Assembly (NCBI GenBank): GCA_947630925.1
Contig: CANRJM010000006.1
Coordinates: forward strand, 1 to 64,000
Origin: an uncultured Lachnospiraceae bacterium
GTDB taxonomy: Bacteria; Bacillota; Clostridia; Lachnospirales; Lachnospiraceae
Direction of reading: 5' to 3'
Length of the DNA stretch: 64,000 nucleotides
Shown: piece by piece, positions 33,417-40,275 of the stretch
Layout: each line of letters starts with the position of its first letter
How positions within the stretch are numbered: position 1 is the stretch's first letter
Position numbers and translations under genes: made by a program
The notes under the pieces: generated by a model
Database searches by the model: none
What the model saw: only the letters and a program-made list of their open reading frames with translations
What the model was told of the DNA's origin: nothing

Positions 33417-34202
33417 TTGAAAATCAAAATTATTTGTTTTTTAATTTGTTTTTTGTTTTCCATTACGGCCTGTGCTGTACACGACAATCAAAAAGAGGAT
33501 GTCCCCAAAAATAGAAAGGAAATAGGCAGTACATATCATGCAGGTAATACGACAAACGGTTCTATTATTTATGATAGTTTTGTTCAGTGCCAAGACTATA
33601 GCTGGTTAAAACAAATAGGGTTCTTGCCCTGTCAGGCAGTGGAGAAGAAGATCGGGGAAATTCAAGAAAATATGACAATTAAAAAAATGGAGGATATATC
33701 TTTCATAAATTGCAATATAACAGGGGGAAATAGAGACGTTATAATGAGAGCATCTGTTTTTACAGATATATTTGATTTTGATATCATGCTCTTGTTTGTT
33801 GATTATAATGAGGAGGCTGTATTTGATTTTATAGCACAGAAAAGAACATTAGATTATCAACTGGTTGATTTGGATGGCAATGGGATTTCGGAAATAGTTA
33901 TAGAGTGTTTGGGTCTCAATAAGTCGAGAAAGCATATGGGAATCTATTGTTTTGAAAGAGAAATTGTTCCGATTTTAGAAAAAAATGTTGACTCATTTCA
34001 ATATGACCTTTCCTATCAGATTGTAGATGGACAGGTGAAGGTTAGAAAAACAAAATATTACTATAATAAGAACAACAAAAAGAAAAAGGCAAGAGTTGTA
34101 GAATATACATATATGTATAATGGCAATAACATGAAACAGACGGACAAAAAAGTGGTATGGAAATCAAAACGAAAGGATTTTAAAGCATGGACGCTTGGGT
34201 AA
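33417..34202 (+). CDS. Putative lipoprotein, possible immunity to the lysozyme-like tip
   Basis: 261 residues, TTG start after AAAGGGGGATGATAC. Signal peptide with lipobox ITACAV. The outer part contains LDYQLVDLDGNGISEIVIECLG, a D.DGNG.SEI motif as found in lipoproteins with calcium-binding or beta-propeller repeats. It ends in a Lys-rich tail. It begins 29 bases after the lysozyme-like Rhs tip. A lipoprotein on the outer face is where protection against a peptidoglycan-cutting toxin would be needed, but this is inference. Confidence 0.6.
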   Translation: MKIKIICFLICFLFSITACAVHDNQKEDVPKNRKEIGSTYHAGNTTNGSIIYDSFVQCQDYSWLKQIGFLPCQAVEKKIGEIQENMTIKKMEDISFINCNITGGNRDVIMRASVFTDIFDFDIMLLFVDYNEEAVFDFIAQKRTLDYQLVDLDGNGISEIVIECLGLNKSRKHMGIYCFEREIVPILEKNVDSFQYDLSYQIVDGQVKVRKTKYYYNKNNKKKKARVVEYTYMYNGNNMKQTDKKVVWKSKRKDFKAWTLG

Positions 34203-34270
34203 ACTGGTTGATTAAGGATGTCGCAAGGAACTATAGCAATGAAAATGTCGGAAACAGGACAACATTTTTG

Positions 34271-34383
34271 GTACAGGCAGTGGATATGTGACCGATCCAC
34301 ATGGGAACGTGGTGCAGATGACGGATAAAAATGGCAAGGTCATCAGGACCTATGAATATGATTTCTTCGGGAATGTTTGTTAA
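34271..34383 (+). pseudogene. Rhs core fragment, ends in FFGNVC
   Basis: It reads GYVTDPHGNVVQMTDKNGKVIRTYEYDFFGNVC and stops. The break point after GNV is the same as in the fragment at 35440..35643. It lies within the 157-bp direct repeat. Confidence 0.8.
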
Positions 34384-34441
34384 AACGAAGAAAAAAGAGG
34401 CTAAAATATTTAATACTGAAAAATATCCTAAAAATTAAAAA
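34285..34441 (+). repeat. 157-bp direct repeat, copy A
   Basis: Matches 35546..35702 with a handful of differences. It covers the Rhs fragment plus 60 bases of AT-rich DNA past its stop, which are nearly identical in both copies. The two copies bracket the lipoprotein gene at 34557. Confidence 0.85.
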
Positions 34442-34556
34442 TGGAGAGGAATGGAAATGAAAAAGAACTATCTAAATTAAAAGAATAAAACAATACGGCA
34501 ATACATGGTTTTATACTTATTGAGATTAAAAAATACATTAGAGGGGGGAATATAAT

Positions 34557-35377
34557 TTGAAACGTATGTTATTATTTTTAATATTAACATCTTTGTGTTT
34601 GACATCATGTAAAATAGAAGAAAAACAAAAATATATGGGTGAGGGAAGCAAATTGATTTTTGATGATTCAACAATAATTGAAGATGTAGAATATGGACTT
34701 AAAATGCCCTCTATAAAGAAAATTTTAGAACAATTACGATATAATTTATGTTTACAAAAATACATATTTAATATAGATTTATATAGTTCTTTTTATAATA
34801 AATATCATAATATTTCAGTTTATTATGAGGAGAGGGATTATGCTCAAGATGGTAAGGCATATCAAATTGTATATGTAGTAGAGGGCAGAAAGAGGTGTGA
34901 GTATTATACGGTAGTTTACACTTGTAAGGGATTTTTGTCTTATGTTGAGAATGTGGGTTCTGGTTTAAATGAGGTTAAATCAGTGAATGACTGTCTTGAT
35001 GGAAAATTTGTTTATTTTGGGAAAGGAGAGTTATTAATTACAAAAGAAGAAACGGAAGATTTTGTACCAAATTTTCAAGATGCATATAATGATAAAAGTA
35101 TAATGAAGGAAATAAAGAATGTAGTTAAAAGGGAAATGAATAAAAAGCATGGAATTAAACATTGTGAAATATATATGATGTACATGCTTCCAGCAGATTG
35201 TGAAACAAAATATATGTTAAGGACAATAAAAAAAATTATTATGAAGGAGATTTAAAATTATTGTATTCGGGTAAAAAATTAAATGATTTTGCGGGAGTGT
35301 TGTATGAAAAAATTAAAGGTCCAACTAAAATAGTAAAGGATGATGAAATAGCAATAGAAAAAAGTTTGAAATTATAA
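34557..35377 (+). pseudogene. Putative lipoprotein with a late frameshift
   Basis: TTG start after GAGGGGGGAATATAAT. Signal peptide and lipobox LTSCKI. The tracked ORF stops at 35255 (KKIIMKEI). One base added near 35220 opens DNKKNYYEGDLKLLYSGKKLNDFAGVLYEKIKGPTKIVKDDEIAIEKSLKL, ending at 35377, which looks like a real C-terminus. The protein is Tyr/Lys-rich and I do not recognise it. It is bracketed by the 157-bp repeats and follows an Rhs fragment. Confidence 0.6.
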
Positions 35378-35439
35378 AAGAATAAGTCTGCCTTTTCAAT
35401 ACGGGTGGGGGAAATGATACCAAACTGCTCCGCACTGAC

Positions 35440-35643
35440 ACATTGAATACCGACACGGAGGAAGATTCCGTTGTCATCTAAAAAAGCGACAAGAACGGGT
35501 ACCAGTTGGCTATTGTCAACCGTTATGAAATCGGAGAAACAGTACTATGTGACCGATCCACATGGGAACGTGGTGCAGATGACGGATGAGAAAGGCAAGG
35601 TCGCCAAAACCTATGAATATGATTCCTTCGGGAATGTTTGTTA
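35440..35643 (+). pseudogene. Rhs fragment, second with the GNVC end
   Basis: Parts of an Rhs sentence (SDKNGYQLAIVNRYEIG) lie upstream. The core continues YYVTDPHGNVVQMTDEKGKVAKTYEYDSFGNVC and stops. Same break as at 34271..34383. Confidence 0.75.
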
Positions 35644-35702
35644 AAACGAAGAAAAAAGAGGCTAAAATATTTAATACTGAAAAATATCCTAAAAATTAAA
35701 AA
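35546..35702 (+). repeat. 157-bp direct repeat, copy B
   Basis: Partner of 34285..34441. It ends 11 bases before the start of the next lipoprotein, whose GAGGTGG ribosome site follows at once. Confidence 0.85.
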
Positions 35703-35713
35703 GAGGTGGTAAA

Positions 35714-36368
35714 ATGAAAAAGAAATTAATATTATTGATTTTTGCAGTATTACTTACATCATGTAACTACGATAATGCCAATGATCAGGCTTTGGACAAT
35801 GAAATTAATACATCTCAGAATTTACAGCAAGAATTTACTGTAAAGGCAAATGAAAAAATTGGAAATATTTTTGTAGAAGGGGAAAAAATCCAAAAATCCG
35901 GAGTGGAAATAGTGGATAATTATTTTCCTGGAGCAATGACGAAAGGCGAGGATGGATCTTGTTACTATTTTAGAACAGTAAAAGAGGGAGAAAGAGAGAC
36001 ACTTACTTTTTATAAAAATAACAATCAAAAAGTGTGTGAGACAGAGATGCCATCAAAGATACGAAAAAAGGCTGGTATAAATAGTTTTGTACAATATCAG
36101 GGGTATTTTTTTGTTGAAATATATGGAGAATTACATGGAGAAGCTAAACACTATTTGTCGGCTATCAATATAAAAGATGGTACTTGGGAAAAAATAATAG
36201 AAGGCCCAGGACCAGCACATAAAATATTTATATATGACAATAAATTTATATGTGCATATGGTGAAGACATTAAGGTTTATGATTTGACGGGAGGATACTG
36301 TTAAAGGAATTCATTTATCGGATAAAAAGTATAAAAAGATAAGGGATAAACTCAAATCCTTAAACTGA
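35714..36368 (+). pseudogene. Putative lipoprotein with a late frameshift
   Basis: ATG start after AGAGGTGGTAAA. Signal peptide with lipobox LTSCNY. The tracked ORF stops at 36304 (LTGGYC). Removing one G near 36290 joins EDTVKGIHLSDKKYKKIRDKLKSLN and a stop at 36368. The repeated pattern of strands (GAMTKGEDGSCYYFRTV..., IFIYDNKFICAYGEDIKVYDL) suggests a small beta-propeller-like protein. Its last 59 bases are repeated at 37098. It is the next in the row of lipoproteins after Rhs fragments. Confidence 0.6.
36310..36368 (+). repeat. 59-bp direct repeat, copy 1
   Basis: 56 of 59 bases match 37098..37156. It encodes the end of the lipoprotein (HLSDKKYKKIRDKLKSLN). The second copy has no gene attached, so the segment 36369..37097 was probably inserted or moved with a duplication. 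Confidence 0.8.
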
Positions 36369-36381
36369 GGAGGTATCCAAA

Positions 36382-36591
36382 ATGGATAATCAAAGTATAC
36401 AACATATACGATGGAATTGCCTGTATCATATTGTATTTATTTCAAGATGCCGAAGGGAAATTATGCACGGAGAGACAAAAAGGGATCTGGTGGAAATAAT
36501 CAATAAACTTTGTGAGATGAAACAAGTAGAGCCTATCCTGATTTTGCAACAAAAATATGCTGTATTAATGCAACTTATGGTGTTTCGCTAA
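36382..36591 (+). mobile_element. IS200/IS605-type TnpA (Y1 transposase), N-terminal remnant
   Basis: The first 60 residues (IRWNCLYHIVFISRCRREIMHGETKRDLVEIINKLCEMKQVEPI) are those of the IS200 TnpA family, which opens with the WNC.YHIVF....RR strand. The HUH motif and catalytic Tyr, which come later, are lost. AGGAGGTATCCAAA gives a start. Dead element. Confidence 0.8.
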
Positions 36592-36629
36592 TGTCTAAAA
36601 TTTTTCTAAAAGTGAAAGGAGATGAGTTA

Positions 36630-37070
36630 GTGATTAGGAGGAGAATTTGGATATATATATTTTTGATTGTATTGTTTAATATCATATATTCTGACACAAA
36701 ATGTATTGCTGCATCAAAGGATTCATATGTTACATATGGAAATAAAAGTTATACTAAAAAGTATATATCAGTAAAGGTGATATCTGCAAACAGTAAAAAG
36801 ATTAAAATAAAACTAAAAAATCGAGGAAATAAAACATATTTGTATTCAGAAGTATTCAAAATACGTAAATATAAAAAAGGAAAGTGGAGAAAAATAAATT
36901 ATAGGAAGGATGCAAAATTTGCTAAATGTTTATATAAATTAGAACCAAATGATAGTAAAATTATAAAAATAGCATGGAAAAAATATTTTGATACAGAAGA
37001 TTTTAAGCGAGGAAAATACAAAATTATCTGGATGTCAAATTGTAGCTTTAGGATAAAAAATGACAATTAG
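36630..37070 (+). CDS. Small secreted Ig-like protein (paralogue of 1319..1711)
   Basis: 146 residues from GTG 36630, chosen because AAAGGAGATGAG precedes it. Signal peptide (RRRIWIYIFLIVLFNIIYSDTKCIAA). The mature part has YISVKVISANSKKIKIKLKNRGNKTY, then FKIRKYKKGKWRKI, and ends KRGKYKIIWMSNCSFRI. These landmarks follow the same order as in 1319..1711. Both copies lie in Rhs-rich DNA beside IS scraps. Confidence 0.65.
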   Translation: MIRRRIWIYIFLIVLFNIIYSDTKCIAASKDSYVTYGNKSYTKKYISVKVISANSKKIKIKLKNRGNKTYLYSEVFKIRKYKKGKWRKINYRKDAKFAKCLYKLEPNDSKIIKIAWKKYFDTEDFKRGKYKIIWMSNCSFRIKNDN

Positions 37071-37097
37071 CTTGCTACAATTAATCATTACACAGAC

Positions 37098-37156
37098 TTC
37101 ATTTATTGGATAAAAAGTATAAAAAGATAAGGGATAAACTCAAATCTTTACACTGA
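37098..37156 (+). repeat. 59-bp direct repeat, copy 2
   Basis: Partner of 36310..36368, here a free-standing tail of the lipoprotein gene. Confidence 0.8.
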
Positions 37157-37248
37157 ATAAGTCAGATTCATCGAGAGGATATGATAATCATACGGGATTT
37201 TTCTGTGGTATCTTTTTTATCCCTTATATGAAAAGGAGAGGTATGTGC

Positions 37249-37992
37249 ATGGGAATGAAAGAATGTGAAAGAATTGACAAAAAAATACGTATATTTTGTC
37301 TGGCATTGCTGGCGTTATTTTTACTCTTTACGCATACGGCATGTGGCAAGGAGGGGAGGAATGCTGGTTCGGACGAGAAGGATGTGGAGAGTATGGCACC
37401 AGAAAATTTGTTAGGTGGAGAAATGACGTTTCAGAGTGTTTTGAATGGGGAAGCGCTGAAAGTGGAGAAAGCGGAAAATCCATGTATGAATATTTTGGAG
37501 GGGATACTGCGGGGAGATAAAAATTACCGAAAAGAACATAAAGAGATGGAGAAGAGCATATTGGAATATGTAAAGGATTCGACGTCTGGTTTTCTGAAAA
37601 ATGAAAAAGTATACCTGTCACTCCATCCAGTCTTTTCTTGGGATGCCATGGAGAATACGGTTATTTTTTCTAACCCCAGTGCGCTTTTTTTTACCAAGAA
37701 TATGGATGCGGCTGGAGTGTGTAGTTTTTACAGTGATGATGAGAAGCATTTTGAAATCATTACGATTGGATCTCTGGATGAGCCGGTGCGGCGTGTTCTT
37801 CAGGAAAATCCTGCGGAGCGTCTTCTTTTTATAGGAAACGGTAATAAGGAAATTGTCTTAAAAGAAGATAATACTGTGCTGGGCGGAGATTTGGATATTC
37901 AGGTAAAAGGGGAATATTTTCAAAGGGTAGACATCAGGGAACTTTCTTTCTCTTATGAGACAATTTCTGCGGATACAAAATTGTTGAAATAA
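37249..37992 (+). CDS. Putative lipoprotein, unknown function
   Basis: About 247 residues. AAAGGAGAGGT is best placed for ATG 37249 (GMKECERIDKK); ATG 37243 is also possible. Signal peptide with lipobox HTACGK. The outer domain has no motif that I recognise (LLGGEMTFQSVLNGEALKVEKA; LEYVKDSTSGFLKNEKVYLSLHPVFSW). Base use is a little richer in G and C than its AT-rich lipoprotein neighbours, so it may have another origin. An Rhs fragment follows at 38010. Confidence 0.6.
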   Translation: MGMKECERIDKKIRIFCLALLALFLLFTHTACGKEGRNAGSDEKDVESMAPENLLGGEMTFQSVLNGEALKVEKAENPCMNILEGILRGDKNYRKEHKEMEKSILEYVKDSTSGFLKNEKVYLSLHPVFSWDAMENTVIFSNPSALFFTKNMDAAGVCSFYSDDEKHFEIITIGSLDEPVRRVLQENPAERLLFIGNGNKEIVLKEDNTVLGGDLDIQVKGEYFQRVDIRELSFSYETISADTKLLK

Positions 37993-38009
37993 ATTACCTT
38001 CAAAAGCTG

Positions 38010-38090
38010 AGGTAAACCTGGACAGTAAGGATGAGAACCCGTTCCGCTACTGCGGGGAGTATTATGATAAGGAGACGGAGAAAGTCAGGC
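38010..38090 (+). pseudogene. Rhs core fragment
   Basis: Reads EVNLDSKDENPFRYCGEYYDKETEKVRRVIKKNL. The bases match the fragments at 101 and 31628 closely. It is cut at KETE, the same point where the 31628 copy has its deletion. Confidence 0.8.
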
Positions 38091-38229
38091 GGGTAATAAA
38101 GAAAAATTTATAGATAGAAAATTGCTTAACTATGCCCCTGTTTACAGTTCGTTTACTTCATCATGCGGAAGTTGATGCTTGCGGTTTGAATGACGGCATA
38201 TTATAATGAAAGAAAAAGGAAGTGAATAA

Positions 38230-39085
38230 ATGGGAAATCGACAATTTCAATCGGCAATTATCAAGGCAGAGGCAAAGGCGTATGAAGAATTACAGCTCAA
38301 GGGACGATAAAGCCTCTCTTCGAGAGGCTTTTATGTTTAGCGTCATCATGAGAGATTCCAGGTATTGCAAGCCGTTCTTGGAGCGTGTGTTGGGAGTGCG
38401 GATTGCGCGGATGGAATACCCGAAATCGCAGGAAACAATCGACCTTGCTGCGGATGCCAAAAGTGTCCGGCTGGATATTTATGTTGAGGATGGAAATAAT
38501 ACGGTCTATAATATTGAAATGCAGACCACGGAGAATAGAAATCTTCCGAAGAGGACGCGATATTATGGCGGGATGATTGATCTAAATCTCTTGGAAAAGG
38601 GAGAAAACTATAAGGAGTTGAAACGCTGCTTTGTCATATTTGTATGTACCTTTGACCTGTTTGGTAAAGGGCGGCATATCTACAGTTTTGAGAACCGGTG
38701 CATTCAGGAGCCTGACCTGTCTCTTGGCGATGATGTGACAAAGATTATATTGAATACGAAGGGGACAATGGATGACATCTCGCCGGAGATGAAAAAACTA
38801 CTGGATTATATTGACGGGAAAGAACCGGAGGACGATTACACCAGGGAACTGGATGAGGCGGTACAGTCCGCAAGAAAAAATGAGAAATGGCGGTTGGACT
38901 ATATGACTTTGCAGATGCATTATCAGGAGAAGTTCGAGCAGGGAATTGAGCAGGGAAATAAACAGGCGGCGAGACGGATGCTGAGGGATGGAGATTTGCC
39001 ATTGGATAAGGTTGCACTGTATTCCGGTCTGACAGTGGAAGAGGTGCTTGAACTGGAAAAAGAAGAAGCGTCAAAACCGGTGTGA
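38230..39085 (+). pseudogene. Rpn/PDDEXK_2 family nuclease-transposase, copy 2, altered near the 5' end
   Basis: The nuclease core is intact: FMFSVIMRDSRYCKPFLERVLG, VRLDIYVEDGNNTVYNIEMQTTE and FVIFVCTFDLFG, with the C-terminal YMTLQMHYQEKFEQGIEQG and TVEEVLELEKEE. The N-terminus by homology with copy 1 (MGNRQFQSAI..AYEELQ) starts at ATG 38230 after AAGGAAGTGA, but one extra base before GACGAT puts it out of frame. The tracked ORF uses a GTG at 38222 in the shifted frame. A 21-bp palindromic insertion adds KASLREA before FMFSV. It may still be made from the GTG, but I think it is broken. Confidence 0.75.
38309..38329. repeat. 21-bp palindromic insertion in Rpn copy 2
   Basis: GCCTCTC-TTC-GAGAGGC is a perfect 7-bp stem. 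It is absent from copy 1 at the same place (GACGAT|TTTATG). The inserted 21 bp keep frame. Confidence 0.7.
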
Positions 39086-39122
39086 TAAGGTAAGAAAAGA
39101 ATTTTCACACATTTGAGATGGG

Positions 39123-39287
39123 ATGCTGTCCGCACCACTGGCAAGAGGTTACACCAAAGAGTGGGACTTCGGAAGGCTTGCAGATATTGCTCAATATAAA
39201 AATGCTATGGTGGAAGCGATACAGGAAATGGAAGAAAAAGATATTGCAAGGAAAGTCATAAAGTACAATGAAGAGTGGTATGAATGA
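39123..39287 (+). pseudogene. Fragment of unknown gene
   Basis: A 54-residue open frame (MLSAPLARGYTKEWDFGRLADIAQYKNAMVEAIQEMEEKDIARKVIKYNEEWYE) has a sensible amino acid composition and a G/C-rich third position, unlike spacer DNA. No ribosome site. I do not recognise it. It looks like the C-terminus of a larger protein cut by the Rpn element. Confidence 0.4.
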
Positions 39288-39314
39288 TTACTACTTAAAA
39301 AGGAGAACTATTGC

Positions 39315-39872
39315 ATGAGTACAAAAAGGAATGTACAAAAACGTATTATTTCAGTTGTTTTGTTTCTTTTCATGTCCGCAATCCCTATTTTACTTTGTAT
39401 GTACTTTGAAAAACCGTCGCTTAATGTTTCTGAATTGATTGAAAAGGAAAATATTAACGATATGAGTTTAACAATTTATTATCAGCATCCATATGCCCTT
39501 ATGTTTTATCCTATTTCAAGTGTTAGAGATTTAATGCGCCGATGCGATAAAAAAATTGTTATTCATGGGAGTGACTTGGAAGAACATATTGATTTACTTA
39601 AGCAGATCAGTAATGATGATTTGAAGCCAGTTATGATGAAATCATCAGATTTGGATTTACGAGTGTATTATGTGCTTGAAAGTAAGAAAAATGGCAAATT
39701 ATTCGATGTCGCTATGTGGGGAGATGATGATGACAGCATATTTGTCAATGGGGTTGAAGTGAAAGTGAATCATATTTTCTATGATGTAATATTACCTTTT
39801 ATACCCAAAAATGAAGTTGAGGAATTGGAAAATTTCATAATACATGGCAGGAATTTACCAGATAATTCATAA
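39315..39872 (+). CDS. Membrane-anchored extracellular protein, unknown
   Basis: 185 residues. AAAAAGGAGAACTATTGC precedes the ATG. One N-terminal helix (RIISVVLFLFMSAIPILLCMYF) is followed by an outer part (MSLTIYYQHPYALMFYPISSVRDLMRRCDKKIVIHGSDLEEHIDLLKQI...). Not recognised. In style it matches the other single-helix proteins of this block that follow Rhs fragments. Confidence 0.6.
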   Translation: MSTKRNVQKRIISVVLFLFMSAIPILLCMYFEKPSLNVSELIEKENINDMSLTIYYQHPYALMFYPISSVRDLMRRCDKKIVIHGSDLEEHIDLLKQISNDDLKPVMMKSSDLDLRVYYVLESKKNGKLFDVAMWGDDDDSIFVNGVEVKVNHIFYDVILPFIPKNEVEELENFIIHGRNLPDNS

Positions 39873-39908
39873 AATGCAAAAAAGGTTGATTTTTTATTTA
39901 TAGGATTT

Positions 39909-40052
39909 ATGGGAGTGTTTACCAATGGAATCGTGTTGTTGACTGATTTTTATGATTATAAATTGAATGAGGAAGATACAGAATATGGTTGGTTTTTTGT
40001 CAGGAAAAGTAAATCTTTAAAATGGACATTAAAATACTGGGGATATGCATAA
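39909..40052 (+). other. Short open frame in the 39873-40275 gap
   Basis: 47 codons (MGVFTNGIVLLTDFYDYKLNEEDTEYGWFFVRKSKSLKWTLKYWGYA). Composition looks protein-like, but there is no clear ribosome site. It is probably a scrap of a small immunity-like gene. The rest of the gap, up to the promoter at 40213, holds nothing that I can support. Confidence 0.3.
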
Positions 40053-40212
40053 ATGTTAGTACAGTCCGAGGGCAGATCGGGAATATTTAAACTTGAAAAA
40101 ACAAAAAGACAGGCATATGATGAAGAAAACCAATCTGAAGTCATTTACTTTAGGGACAGCCTTTCTCATTTAACTGACAATTCGTTTGCTTCATCCAAAG
40201 AAGGAAAGTAAA

Positions 40213-40241
40213 TTGACTGAACGGCCAGAACAAGGTATAAT
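40213..40241 (+). promoter_or_regulatory. Promoter of the cyclic-nucleotide-binding-fold gene
   Basis: TTGACT and TATAAT with 17-base spacing, 34 bases before the start. It marks the return to core DNA. Confidence 0.8.
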
Positions 40242-40275
40242 GTAATATATTGTAAGTCAGGTTGGAGGATATGAA

